Below, in pieces: positions 46,463 to 55,655 of a DNA stretch of 64,000 nucleotides. The position numbers and the translations under genes are program-made. How positions within the stretch are numbered: position 1 is the stretch's first letter; each line of letters begins with the position of its first letter. The stretch lies in contig NZ_OY780939.1 of assembly GCF_963675975.1 (NCBI RefSeq), positions 1,116,001-1,180,000 on the forward strand, given 5' to 3'. The notes under the pieces are model-generated. The model ran no database searches and had not been told where the DNA came from. It saw only the letters and a program-made list of their open reading frames with translations. The DNA is from Halarcobacter sp. (GTDB lineage Bacteria; Campylobacterota; Campylobacteria; Campylobacterales; Arcobacteraceae).

Positions 46463-48307
46463 TTACTTAGATTTATTTTGAAGTTCAAATATAGATTTTG
46501 TAAATCTAACTACTGTATTTCTCCCATTATTTTTTGCTTTATAAAGTGCTAAATCGGCAAATCTAATTGCTTCTTTAATATCATCTGTATCTTTTGGATA
46601 CATAGAAACACCTATACTTAAAGTTTTTCTAACTGTTGCCATTCCACCTGTAGGGATTTCTGCTTTAGAAAAATTCATTCTAATTTTTTGTGCTACTTCG
46701 ATAATTGATTCTTCATCACAATTATAAAGAAGAATCATAAACTCTTCTCCACCATATCTAATTGCAATATCAGATTCTCTAATATTGTCATTTAAAATCT
46801 CAGCTACAATTTTAATTGCATTATCTCCAATCTCATGTCCATAAGTATCATTTATAATTTTGAAGAAATCAATATCTAACATTAAAATACCGTATTCAAT
46901 CTCTAATCTATTTGTTTGAGCTGTAATTTTTGGAACTATATCTTCTAAATATTTTCTGTTGAATAGTCCAGTTAAGGCATCTGTTTGTGCATTTTTTTCA
47001 AGTATATGCATCAGTTTTTTACTTACAATTACTGTTTTTGCCACATCAACATAATCTTGAATATATGGTGTTAGGTTCTGAACTCTTTCAATCTCTTTTT
47101 CACTTTCTGTAAATATAGAGATAATAAGATCTAGCTCATTTGAAATTGAGTATGGAATACAGAAATAATTGTATTTATCACATGTATGACAGGCTGGGCA
47201 CATATCTTTAAAGTGTGTAGAATCAATCATTGTATTAGTTCTATCAGCTCTACAACCCTCTTCAAATATATTACAAAAGATATTTTTTTCTTTATGTACT
47301 ACCGTGATTTCGCCACTAACTGTATTTGCTTCAAAAAAGTTAAAATTTTCTATGCCTGTTTTATCTTTGATAATTTGAGCTAATCTATCATATACTTGCT
47401 CTATAGTTTCATCATATTCTATTGTTTTTCTAAATTTATAAACATCTGAAAGTCTTTCAACAGTATTTTTTACATTTATTAGGTGGTCTTTATCCATTTT
47501 TCTTTGATTTTCTGAAAGGAAAATTGATATTTTTGCATCTATAGAATCTAAAGTAATCTCTAATTTTTCCAAAAATCCATTAATCCATGTTGATACATCT
47601 TCTGATTCTTTACCTTTAACTCCAATAATACGATATGAATAATCACCTTTTTGAGCTTTATTCATAACTTTTCTAATAGAATCAAAAAGGCTTAAAAATG
47701 GAGATATTATTATATTTAAGATGAAGATAATTACTACCATTAGTATTAAAGCGATGGTAATAGTGTTTGTCATAGTTTTTATACCAACTTGTTTAGACTC
47801 ATCAATTGACATTTGAATAGTAATTGCACCCAATGTATCACCCTCATCGGCATTACTATGACATGAGATACAGTTTATTTTACCTGCACTTGTTGCATTA
47901 TATGGAATAGTAATTCTATAATTACTTTCAGAAAAAATATTTTCATCTATGACTCTTTTTGTTTTCCCTGTACGTAATACTTCTTCATCTACACTATCTT
48001 TTACATGCTCATTAAGTAAGCCAACACCATAAAGTTCTATAACTTTTTGACCTCTACTTAACCAGATCTTATCAATGTTTGGGATGTTTTTTAATTGACT
48101 TAAAAATAACTCCCTATCATCAATAACGCCAGATACCATTTGAGAAGTTAAAGCATGCTCAACAGTCTTTGCAATAGCATGAGCTTTATCGTCAATAGAT
48201 TTAATACCATACTCTCTAAAGTTGTATACCATATCTGCAGTTATAAGGATAAACATAAAACTTATAATTGAGATAACTAATAAAATAATTTTGTTTTTTG
48301 TTTTCAT
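46463..48307 (-). CDS. Haem-binding sensor diguanylate cyclase (GGDEF)
   Basis: 614 residues. Domains in order: membrane span (about 7-25); periplasmic sensor (about 30-180) with a c-type haem motif CISCH (146-150); second span (182-204); a HAMP-like segment (205-258); a GAF-like cytoplasmic domain (about 290-430) with six cysteines (345, 352, 370, 373, 376, 383); and a GGDEF domain with intact active site GGEEF (519-523). It should make cyclic di-GMP, likely in response to redox or a gas sensed by the haem. The second CxxCH (370-374) is cytoplasmic and probably binds a metal or Fe-S cluster instead. Confidence 0.88.
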   Translation of the reverse strand: MKTKNKIILLVISIISFMFILITADMVYNFREYGIKSIDDKAHAIAKTVEHALTSQMVSGVIDDRELFLSQLKNIPNIDKIWLSRGQKVIELYGVGLLNEHVKDSVDEEVLRTGKTKRVIDENIFSESNYRITIPYNATSAGKINCISCHSNADEGDTLGAITIQMSIDESKQVGIKTMTNTITIALILMVVIIFILNIIISPFLSLFDSIRKVMNKAQKGDYSYRIIGVKGKESEDVSTWINGFLEKLEITLDSIDAKISIFLSENQRKMDKDHLINVKNTVERLSDVYKFRKTIEYDETIEQVYDRLAQIIKDKTGIENFNFFEANTVSGEITVVHKEKNIFCNIFEEGCRADRTNTMIDSTHFKDMCPACHTCDKYNYFCIPYSISNELDLIISIFTESEKEIERVQNLTPYIQDYVDVAKTVIVSKKLMHILEKNAQTDALTGLFNRKYLEDIVPKITAQTNRLEIEYGILMLDIDFFKIINDTYGHEIGDNAIKIVAEILNDNIRESDIAIRYGGEEFMILLYNCDEESIIEVAQKIRMNFSKAEIPTGGMATVRKTLSIGVSMYPKDTDDIKEAIRFADLALYKAKNNGRNTVVRFTKSIFELQNKSK

Positions 48308-48338
48308 AGAATATTACTCATAATTTAAAAATAGATTT

Positions 48339-48344
48339 ATTATA
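48339..48344 (-). promoter_or_regulatory. Probable -10 box for the GGDEF gene
   Basis: TATAAT on the minus strand 32 bases before the ATG at 48307, in the A/T-rich divergent gap with addA. Confidence 0.5.
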
Positions 48345-48421
48345 TCAATAAAAAAATTAATTAAAGTTAATCTTAAGTTAAATTAGTGGAAAAATTAATT
48401 TTAATAATGTATTATTTCAAT

Positions 48422-51160
48422 ATGAAACAGTTTTTAGCATTAAAAGCAAGTGCAGGAAGTGGAAAAACTTTTGCCTTGACAGTACGATATATTTCCCTAC
48501 TATTATTAAACGCAAAACCTAAAGAGATATTAACACTTACTTTTACTAATAAAGCGGCAAATGAGATGAGTGAGAGAATCTATAATACCTTACTTAACTT
48601 AGGTAATGATGAAGCTTATTTAAATGAAATATCTAAAGAATCAGGTTTATCAAAAGAGAGAATCTTAGAAAAAAAAGATAGATTGATAAACAATTATACA
48701 AATGCAACTTTATCTATTTTTACAATTGATAAATTTATAAATATGATATTAAGAGAGTTTTGCGGATATATTGGGATTAGTGATGATTTTGAGATAAAAG
48801 AGGATGATATTGAAAGCTTAAGTATTAAGTTTTTGGAATCTTTATCTTTAGAAGATTTTGATAAATTGGTTGATTTTCAAATCTATGAGAAGAAAAAATA
48901 TAATTCACTTTTTGAGATATTCCAAAATCTTTTAGAAAAAAATGAAGAGATAGTAACAGTAAATATTGATGCAAGTCTTTTGGGCGTACAAAAGAAGAGT
49001 GTAGTTGATGAAGCATTAAAAATAAAAGAGTTTATACTAAACTGTCCTCAAGCATCAAATAGTGCAAAAAATGCAGTTGATTTTGAAACTTTTGAAGAGT
49101 TGATGTCTAAAGGGAAAACATGGCTTAGTAAAGATAGTGTGTTTGAGTTTTCATATTTTAAAAAATGTGCAAATGATTTACTTGAAACCTTCTTTTTAAA
49201 TGTAAAAAAAGAGATGGCTGTATATTATAAGATTAGAGCTGGTTATAGTATCAGCAAGCTGTTTGAATTGTATAGATTATTTAAAGAGTATAAATTTAAA
49301 TATAACAAATCAAAAAACTATTTACACTTTAGTGATATTTCAAATTTAACCTATGAATTACTTTCAAAAAAAATTGATAAAGACTTTTTATATTTTAGAT
49401 TAGATTCAAAATTTTCACATATATTAATTGATGAGTTTCAAGATACCTCTTTACTTCAATATAAAATTTTACAACCTTTAATTGAAGAGATATTATCTTC
49501 AAGTGAATTTAAAACATTTTTCTATGTTGGAGATACAAAACAATCTATTTATAGATTTAGAGGTGGGAAAAGGGAACTTTTTGATTATGTACTTAAATCA
49601 AATAAACAAGTTGAAGTTGAGATTTTAAATACAAATTATCGTTCTTGTGAAAACATAGTAAATTTTGTAAATACAAGTTTTTCAAAACTTCCATCTTATG
49701 AGTACCATGACCAAATGTCATTGCATAAAGATGGATATGTTGAGGTTTTAGAAGATGAAGCTTTATTAGAAGAGGACAAATATGAAAATATAGCAAAAAA
49801 GATTTCATCCTTAATGCAAAGTGGTGTAAATAGTAATGATATCGCAATATTAACTTATACAAATGATGATGTATTAAATATCTATTCATATTTAAAAAAG
49901 ATGTTTCCAAGTTTGAAAATATCTACAGAGATGACTTCAAAACTTATAAATCAAGAAAATGTAAAAGCTTTGATAAATATGGTTAAGTATCTTTATTTTC
50001 AAGAAGAGATTTATAAAGAGAATGTAAATGCAATATTGGGAAAAGCACCTGCATCAAAACTTGAAATAAAAGTTGACATAAAAAGATATAGCTTGCAAGA
50101 GGTTCTTTACAGTATTTCAAATCTATTAAATATAGTTGATGATAATGTTATAAAACTTATAGAATTGAGTAATCAATATAAAAATATTATTGATTTTATT
50201 TATGAGATAGATAAGTTGGATGCTTCAATAGAAAACTCAGAACAAATAGGTTTACAAATACTTACCATATTTAAATCAAAAGGTTTAGAGTTTCATACTG
50301 TTATATTACTTGATAGAATTAAACAAAAAAATGCTGACAAAAGCTCATTACTTTTTGAATATGATGAGGTAAATCTAAAAAATATCTATTATAAAATATC
50401 TGGTTTAGAAAACTATAATGAGGATTATAAAAAAGCGTTAGAAAAAGAAAAAGCTCTAAATTTTGAAGATGAATTAAATATTTTATATGTTGCTTTAACA
50501 AGGGCAAAAAAGAATCTTATAGTGCATAAGAAAAATCATAAAAGTTCAGTTTTTAATCTTATAGATTTGGTAAAAAGTGAAATTGGACAAATTCAAATTA
50601 GTGACAATAAAACAAAAAACTATGAAAAAAGTGAAAAGGTTATATATAAACCTTTAAATTTAGGTTTACAAGATAAACCAGTAAAAAAAGATGATGATGA
50701 CAAAGAGTATTCTTTGTATTCAAGATATTATGGGATAGCTACACACTATTGTCTTGAGATGATGAATAAGTTTGATGAGGTTTCATTAAAATATGCATTA
50801 AATCTTACAAAAAACAGATATTCAAGCTATTTAGTTGATAAAGATTTTGTTAGTATTGAACAAAGAATAAATTATCTAATTCAACACAAAGAGTTTAAAC
50901 AAATAGTTGAGGGTGCCAATTTTAATAAAGAGCAATCTTTACTTTATAACAAAGAGTTGAAGATAATCGATTTATTGGCTATAAAAGATGATACCTATTA
51001 TATCTTTGATTATAAGACTACCCAAAATGAATTGCCAGAGCATGAAATACAAGTAAAAACTTATAAGAAAGCCATAGAAGAGATTTCAGGTGGCAAAAGA
51101 GTTTTTACTTTTATTATCTATTTAAAAGAGAATGAAGCTATTTTAAAAAAACTTATATAA
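48422..51160 (+). CDS. addA: AddA-like helicase-nuclease
   Basis: 912 residues from the ATG at 48422 (MKQFLALKASAGSGKT, the common start of Campylobacterota AddA). A longer frame from GTG 48386 exists; no site has a clear ribosome binding site, so the start is by homology. UvrD-type helicase: Walker A ASAGSGKT (9-16), TFTNKAANEMSERI, DEFQDTS, GDTKQSIYRFRGG, ALTRAKKNL. The C-terminal nuclease has IIDLLAIKDDTYYIFDYKTTQ. It works with AddB (2835-5183) on DNA ends. It overlaps the convergent tenI-like gene by 8 bases. Confidence 0.93.
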   Translation: MKQFLALKASAGSGKTFALTVRYISLLLLNAKPKEILTLTFTNKAANEMSERIYNTLLNLGNDEAYLNEISKESGLSKERILEKKDRLINNYTNATLSIFTIDKFINMILREFCGYIGISDDFEIKEDDIESLSIKFLESLSLEDFDKLVDFQIYEKKKYNSLFEIFQNLLEKNEEIVTVNIDASLLGVQKKSVVDEALKIKEFILNCPQASNSAKNAVDFETFEELMSKGKTWLSKDSVFEFSYFKKCANDLLETFFLNVKKEMAVYYKIRAGYSISKLFELYRLFKEYKFKYNKSKNYLHFSDISNLTYELLSKKIDKDFLYFRLDSKFSHILIDEFQDTSLLQYKILQPLIEEILSSSEFKTFFYVGDTKQSIYRFRGGKRELFDYVLKSNKQVEVEILNTNYRSCENIVNFVNTSFSKLPSYEYHDQMSLHKDGYVEVLEDEALLEEDKYENIAKKISSLMQSGVNSNDIAILTYTNDDVLNIYSYLKKMFPSLKISTEMTSKLINQENVKALINMVKYLYFQEEIYKENVNAILGKAPASKLEIKVDIKRYSLQEVLYSISNLLNIVDDNVIKLIELSNQYKNIIDFIYEIDKLDASIENSEQIGLQILTIFKSKGLEFHTVILLDRIKQKNADKSSLLFEYDEVNLKNIYYKISGLENYNEDYKKALEKEKALNFEDELNILYVALTRAKKNLIVHKKNHKSSVFNLIDLVKSEIGQIQISDNKTKNYEKSEKVIYKPLNLGLQDKPVKKDDDDKEYSLYSRYYGIATHYCLEMMNKFDEVSLKYALNLTKNRYSSYLVDKDFVSIEQRINYLIQHKEFKQIVEGANFNKEQSLLYNKELKIIDLLAIKDDTYYIFDYKTTQNELPEHEIQVKTYKKAIEEISGGKRVFTFIIYLKENEAILKKLI

Positions 51161-51719
51161 AATACCTAATAGAAGCGAAACCAAAAGCTTTTGCTTTTTT
51201 TATCTCTTCTATTTGAGTGTCTGTAATAATTCCACCCAAAGCAATAATATTTAAATCTTCATATATTTTAACTGCTTCTTTTAAGTTACTTATACCTTTT
51301 GGCTCACCTTTGTTTGGTGTGTTATAAATAGGTGAATAAGTTACTGCATTTACATGAAATTTTAATGCCAAGTCAAGCTCTTTATAGTTGTGACAAGAGA
51401 TAATTGTATATAGATCTAAACTCTTAGCCTCTTTGATTTTATCAAACTGTGTTGAGTTTAGATGAACTCCATTTGCACCTAAGTTATATGCTAATTCAAT
51501 ATTACTATTGATTAAGATTTTTTCTATATTGTTCTGTTTGCAAACATCTACAAATATAGAAGCTAACTCTTCTATATTTTCTGATTCTTTATCTCTAAAG
51601 CAAGCTATATTAACATCTTTAGATTTTAGTGCTTTTTCTAAATTTTTTTTGAAAAGTGTTGGATTGTTTGAATAATATTTTGGATCAGTTATCAAATAAC
51701 TAATAAAATCTTCATCCAT
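51153..51719 (-). CDS. ThiE/TenI family protein
   Basis: 188 residues with a TIM-barrel thiamine phosphate synthase-like sequence: YLITDPKYY at the start, ANGVHLNSTQ (substrate loop), ISCHNYKELDLALKF, VTYSPIYNTPNKGEPKG and IIALGGIITDTQIEEI (phosphate loop). It is shorter than typical ThiE (about 205-220) and several catalytic positions are hard to place, so it may be TenI-like (thiazole tautomerase) rather than ThiE. A lone minus-strand gene whose end overlaps addA. Confidence 0.78.
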   Translation of the reverse strand: MDEDFISYLITDPKYYSNNPTLFKKNLEKALKSKDVNIACFRDKESENIEELASIFVDVCKQNNIEKILINSNIELAYNLGANGVHLNSTQFDKIKEAKSLDLYTIISCHNYKELDLALKFHVNAVTYSPIYNTPNKGEPKGISNLKEAVKIYEDLNIIALGGIITDTQIEEIKKAKAFGFASIRYFI

Positions 51720-51783
51720 TTGTAAACCTCTATATTAAATATTTTAAAGATTTTATTATAGTTTTTATTAAAAAGAGGGCATA

Positions 51784-51816
51784 AAAAAAGGGGAAAGAAA
51801 ATCTTTCCCCTTTTTT
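51784..51816. terminator. Strong bidirectional terminator after atpB
   Basis: AAAAAAGGGGAAAGA, a three-base loop and TCTTTCCCCTTTTTT form a perfect stem of about 15 pairs with A and T runs on either side. It lies 18 bases after the atpB stop and would end that transcript; it also isolates the thiE-like gene upstream region. Confidence 0.93.
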
Positions 51817-51833
51817 GTTAGTCAAACTAGTTT

Positions 51834-52520
51834 CTAGTGACCTTCTTCTTCCATCATAATAGATCCTGCAATATATACATATGTTAGGATACTGAAAATA
51901 AATGCTTGTAAGAATCCAAATGCAGTTAACATAAAGAAACCTGCCATTGGTAATAACCATGGAACTAACATTAAAAGTACCATAGTAAACATATCATCAC
52001 CTTTTATCGAACCAAAAAGTCTGAATGATAATGAAATAATTCTTGATAAGTGAGAAATTATTTCAATTGGGAACATTAATGGAGCAAGTACAGGCATTGG
52101 ACCCATAAAGTGTTTGAAATAGTTTACAAAACCATTCTTTTTAATACCTAAGTAGTTATAGTAAACAAATACAATTAGAGCTAAACTAAGTGTAAAGTTG
52201 ATATTAGCAGTTGGAGATTCAAATCCTGGGATAATACCTAACATATTACTAAAGAAAATAACTAACGCTAATGAACCAATTAATGGTAAATATCTTCTTG
52301 CGTTTTGTTCTCCCATTGTATCAGCACCCATGCTGATAATTCCACCAATAAATGCTTCTAAAAGATTTTGTGAACCAGTTGGTACTAGTTGCATTTTTTT
52401 AGTAGCAGCTCTTGAAAGTAAAAAGATAACTCCAATTACTATTGCAAAATGTGATAAGATAAGCCATTCTTGACCGTGCCCACCAATTGCACCTAAGAAT
52501 GTAAACAGTCTTCCTTCCAT
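51834..52520 (-). CDS. atpB: F0F1 ATP synthase subunit a
   Basis: 228 residues with five to six membrane spans. The essential arginine is in SLSFRLFGSIKGDDMF (about 160-175), with further conserved residues in LRSF-like ISHLSRIISL and the final QAFIFSILTYVYIAGSI. Subunit a forms the proton half-channels against the c-ring. As in other Campylobacterota it is separate from the other atp genes. AAAGGAAG precedes the ATG and TATAAT lies at 52569-52564 (minus). Confidence 0.96.
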   Translation of the reverse strand: MEGRLFTFLGAIGGHGQEWLILSHFAIVIGVIFLLSRAATKKMQLVPTGSQNLLEAFIGGIISMGADTMGEQNARRYLPLIGSLALVIFFSNMLGIIPGFESPTANINFTLSLALIVFVYYNYLGIKKNGFVNYFKHFMGPMPVLAPLMFPIEIISHLSRIISLSFRLFGSIKGDDMFTMVLLMLVPWLLPMAGFFMLTAFGFLQAFIFSILTYVYIAGSIMMEEEGH

Positions 52521-52563
52521 TGTCTTCCTTTTATGATTTCTTTCTTTGACTAAAATATCAGAT

Positions 52564-52569
52564 ATTATA
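52564..52569 (-). promoter_or_regulatory. Probable -10 box for atpB
   Basis: TATAAT on the minus strand 44 bases before the atpB ATG in the 91-base gap after ilvA. The gene has its own terminator too, so it is likely a single-gene unit. Confidence 0.5.
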
Positions 52570-52611
52570 TATTTTATTTTCTAAATATTTTATAAATGTG
52601 TACTATAAAAT

Positions 52612-53817
52612 TTATATTTGTTTATATCTGTAACCATTTTGTTTCAATTTTTCCCTTATCTCTTTTTGGTGCTCTTCACCTTTTGTTTCTAAAGAAATAG
52701 TTATGTGAGCCTCTCCAAAGTCCAGTTTTACCGAATCTCTATCGTAATCTATTTGAACTATGTTAGCTGCACAATCTTTAAATATTTCAGATAATTCTGT
52801 AAGTGAACCTGGTTTGTCTCTTAAAGTAACAATTAGATTCATTTTTCTATAAGATTTAACTAAACCTTTTTCAATAATTTGTGAAAGCATAGTAACATCA
52901 ATATTTCCTCCACTAATAACTGCACAAACTTTTGAATCTTCTATTTCAACTTTTTCGTGTAAGATTGCTGCTGTTGAAACTGCACCTGCTCCTTCAACTA
53001 CAAGTTTATGTTTTTCTAGTAAAAATAAAATAGCATTTGCTATTTCATTATCTGTTACTTCAACAATATGGTCAACATAATCTATAATGATCTCTAAAAG
53101 TTTTGGATTTACATCTCTAACTGCAATACCATCTGCAATTGTTCTAACTGAAACAGAATCAATTGGCATTTGTGATTTGTATGATTCTTTCATCCCTGGA
53201 GCACCAGCTGCTACAACTCCAATAATCTTAATATCTGGGTTTATTGCTTTTGCTGCTATTGCAATTCCTGAGATTAGACCTCCACCACCAATTGGTACAA
53301 TTAGTTGTTTTAAATCTGGAATTTGTTCTAAAATCTCCAAGGAGATTGTTCCTTGACCCGCTATTACTTCATCATCTGCAAAAGGGTGAATAAATTCACT
53401 ATTGTTTTCTTGGCAAAATTTCATTGAAGCTTCGTATGCTTCATCAAAGTTTTCACCTGTTAAAACAACATTGGCACCATAAGATTTTACACCACTAACT
53501 TTTGTAAGAGGAGTTGCTTCTGGCATAAAAATAGTTGCTTCACAACCAAAATATTGAGCTGAAAAAGCCACACCTTGAGCATGATTTCCTGCACTTGCTG
53601 CAACAACACCTTTCTTTCTTTTTTCTTCACTTAGTTTTGCAATTCTGTTAAATGCACCTCTTAATTTAAAACTACCAGTTAATTGTAAGTTTTCTTTTTT
53701 TAAATAGATTTCACTATTAAAAGTTTTACTTAATATTGGTGCTCTTGTTAATGGAGTATTTTCTGCAACATTTTCTAAGTTACTTTTTGCTTCTTTTATA
53801 TCACTTAATGTAATCAT
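52612..53817 (-). CDS. ilvA: Threonine ammonia-lyase (threonine deaminase)
   Basis: 401 residues from the ATG at 53817, beginning MITLSDIKEAKSNL; the longer frame from 53856 has no ribosome binding site. PLP Lys is in TGSFKLRGAFNRI (about 45-57); GGGGLISGIA binds the cofactor phosphate. The C-terminal 75 residues (RKMNLIVTLRDKPGSLTEL) are a single ACT domain, the short regulated form. IlvA turns threonine into 2-oxobutanoate for isoleucine. It is transcribed divergently from trmD. Confidence 0.94.
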   Translation of the reverse strand: MITLSDIKEAKSNLENVAENTPLTRAPILSKTFNSEIYLKKENLQLTGSFKLRGAFNRIAKLSEEKRKKGVVAASAGNHAQGVAFSAQYFGCEATIFMPEATPLTKVSGVKSYGANVVLTGENFDEAYEASMKFCQENNSEFIHPFADDEVIAGQGTISLEILEQIPDLKQLIVPIGGGGLISGIAIAAKAINPDIKIIGVVAAGAPGMKESYKSQMPIDSVSVRTIADGIAVRDVNPKLLEIIIDYVDHIVEVTDNEIANAILFLLEKHKLVVEGAGAVSTAAILHEKVEIEDSKVCAVISGGNIDVTMLSQIIEKGLVKSYRKMNLIVTLRDKPGSLTELSEIFKDCAANIVQIDYDRDSVKLDFGEAHITISLETKGEEHQKEIREKLKQNGYRYKQI

Positions 53818-53974
53818 TTTATCTTCTTCTTTATATTGTATGTGGAATATTATCAAAAATAAGTTTTTACACTTATAAATAGAGATAGAATATATATGAA
53901 TAATTTTAATTCTTTTGTTTGTTTAAATTAATTATGATAAACTTTCAAAAATATAAGGATACTTCAATTTATAT

Positions 53975-54664
53975 ATGAAATTTACATTTGTGACATTATT
54001 TCCAAACTTGATAGAGCCATATTTTTATGATTCTATATTAAAAAGAGCGATTGATTCAGAATTTTTAAGTTATGAGTTTTATAATCCAAGAGATTACACA
54101 AAAAACAAACACTTAAAAGTAGATTCACCAATGGTTGGTGGCGGGGCAGGGATGCTTATGAATTGTCAACCACTTTTTGATTGTTTAGATGAGATAAAAA
54201 GTAAAAATGAAGATGCTTATATTATCTTTCCCTTAGCAGCAGCAAAACCTTTTAGACAAAATGATGCTAAAAGATTAGCAAAGAAAAAAAATTTAGTTTT
54301 TGTAAGTGGAAGATATGAGGGAATTGATGAGAGAGTTATAGAAAAATATGCTAATGAAGTATTTTCTATAGGAGAATTTATACTTACAGGTGGAGAATTG
54401 CCATCTTTAGTTATGGCTGATGCCATTGCTAGGAATGTTGATGGTGTTCTTGGAAATGCTGATTCTTTAACTATGGAAAGCTATGAAAACAATCTTTTAG
54501 AAGCCCCATCTTTTTCAAAACCTGAAAATTTTGAAAATTTAAGTGTAATTAAAGAATTCTTAAAGGGAAATCATAGTAAAATTGCCGACCTAAAAAACAA
54601 TCTGGCTATTTGCAAAACAAAATATTTTAGACCAGGATTGATTACAAGAAAAAAAACAAAATAG
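53975..54664 (+). CDS. trmD: tRNA (guanine-N1-)-methyltransferase
   Basis: 229 residues. SPOUT knot and SAM binding are in [12 protein letters not shown] and [15 protein letters not shown], and the substrate loop in [12 protein letters not shown]. TrmD methylates G37 next to the anticodon and prevents frameshifting. The ribosome binding site is weak (AAGGA about 16 bases upstream). It is followed by rplS, as in many bacteria, but rpsP and rimM are not directly upstream here. A TATGAT at 53933-53938 is a candidate -10 box. Confidence 0.96.
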   Translation: MKFTFVTLFPNLIEPYFYDSILKRAIDSEFLSYEFYNPRDYTKNKHLKVDSPMVGGGAGMLMNCQPLFDCLDEIKSKNEDAYIIFPLAAAKPFRQNDAKRLAKKKNLVFVSGRYEGIDERVIEKYANEVFSIGEFILTGGELPSLVMADAIARNVDGVLGNADSLTMESYENNLLEAPSFSKPENFENLSVIKEFLKGNHSKIADLKNNLAICKTKYFRPGLITRKKTK

Positions 54665-54668
54665 AAGC

Positions 54669-54705
54669 GTGATATCCCGCAACTTGCAAATGCGGGCACT
54701 TTCAC
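54669..54705 (+). promoter_or_regulatory. Hairpin leader between trmD and rplS
   Basis: GTGA (54669-54672)/TCAC (54702-54705) and CCCGCA (54676-54681)/TGCGGG (54691-54696) are nested complementary arms with a nine-base loop, ending just before the rplS ribosome binding site AAAGGGA (54708-54714). The G/C-rich stem is distinctive here. It could be a binding site for L19 feedback, or a processing site; this is inferred from position. Confidence 0.5.
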
Positions 54706-54719
54706 CAAAGGGAAATACA

Positions 54720-55076
54720 ATGAAAAATAGATATATTGCGAGCTTTGAAGCAGCGCAACTTGCAGAAAAAGAGATTCCACAGTTTAGAGCAGGTGATACT
54801 GTTAGACTTGGTGTTGAGATTAAAGAAGGTGAGAAGAAGAGAGTTCAAACTTACGAAGGTGTAGTTATTGCTAGAAGCGGAAACGGTGTAGATGCTACAT
54901 TTACAGTAAGAAAAATCGGAGCTAACTCTGTTGGTGTAGAGAGAATTTTCCCTCTATATTCTGAATCTATCAAAACTTTTGAGGTAATCAGAAGAGGTAA
55001 AGTAAGAAGAGCTAAATTACACTACCTAAGAGGTCTTACTGGTAAAAAAGCTAAGATTAAAGAACTTAGAAAATAA
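54720..55076 (+). CDS. rplS: 50S ribosomal protein L19
   Basis: 118 residues from the ATG at 54720 after AAAGGGA; the in-frame GTG at 54669 lies in the hairpin leader. Conserved L19 segments: [55 protein letters not shown] and the basic [15 protein letters not shown]19 sits at the 30S/50S interface. A perfect terminator follows (55086-55112). Confidence 0.98.
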   Translation: MKNRYIASFEAAQLAEKEIPQFRAGDTVRLGVEIKEGEKKRVQTYEGVVIARSGNGVDATFTVRKIGANSVGVERIFPLYSESIKTFEVIRRGKVRRAKLHYLRGLTGKKAKIKELRK

Positions 55077-55085
55077 TAAAGCTTT

Positions 55086-55112
55086 AAAAACTAAGACTTC
55101 GGTCTTAGTTTT
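55086..55112 (+). terminator. Intrinsic terminator after rplS
   Basis: AAAAACTAAGAC, a UUCG tetraloop and GTCTTAGTTTT form an 11-pair stem followed by a short T-rich stretch; it starts ten bases after the rplS stop and ends just before the next gene at 55119. A textbook terminator with A/T arms that would also work on the other strand. Confidence 0.93.
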
Positions 55113-55118
55113 ACTTTC

Positions 55119-55655
55119 ATGTCTAAGACATTTATCCACACAGCCTTACTATCAGAAGCACAAGCATTAATTAACTCTTTAAAACTAAAACAGGATAATT
55201 CTGTCCAAAATCTACCTAAAAACAGTAAACTATTTAAAGATGAAGATGAAAAATATTTATTAATAGTATCTGGTATGGGGAAAGAGAATTGCATAAACTC
55301 TTTAGAATATGTTTATGAAAACTACAAAATATCAAAAGCTATTAATATTGGAATTGCTGGGTGTAGCGATTCATCAGTCAAAATTGGAACACTATTTTGT
55401 ACAAATAGACTGCTTCCAAATATAAATTTTGCTCCAATTACAACAGTAGATGAACCTTTGGAAGATGATGAAAATCTAGAAACACTTTTAGTGGATATGG
55501 AAGCAAAATATTTTTTGGAAACTTCAAAAAAGTATTGTGATAATCTTTTTTGTTTTAAAGTTGTTTCTGATTATCTGGAGATAGAAATCCCTAAAAAATC
55601 CTTTGTGATTGAGCTTATTGAAAAAACAAAACAAAGCTGGAAAAAGTATTTATGA
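55119..55655 (+). CDS. Nucleoside phosphorylase/nucleosidase family protein (MTA/SAH nucleosidase-like)
   Basis: 178 residues. KAINIGIAGCSDSSVKIGT resembles the G-x-A-G loop of the PNP/UDP fold, and LLVDMEAKYFLETS matches the V-D-M-E motif that binds ribose and the methylthio group in MTA/SAH nucleosidase. The fold seems shortened at the N-terminus, and the usual catalytic Asp (S-D region VVSDYLE) is present. It is coupled to the radical-SAM gene after it (ATGA overlap), which suggests it may clear 5'-deoxyadenosine or act on that enzyme's product; this is inferred. Confidence 0.72.
   Translation: MSKTFIHTALLSEAQALINSLKLKQDNSVQNLPKNSKLFKDEDEKYLLIVSGMGKENCINSLEYVYENYKISKAINIGIAGCSDSSVKIGTLFCTNRLLPNINFAPITTVDEPLEDDENLETLLVDMEAKYFLETSKKYCDNLFCFKVVSDYLEIEIPKKSFVIELIEKTKQSWKKYL

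Noticed and set aside
48386-48421. GTG start for addA at 48386
   Set aside because: The added 12 residues are hydrophobic and unlike the AddA family start; Met at 48422 begins the conserved FLALKASAGSGKT sequence.
51730-51960. 76-residue minus-strand frame across the atpB terminator
   Set aside because: It overlaps atpB in another frame and runs through the strong terminator hairpin.
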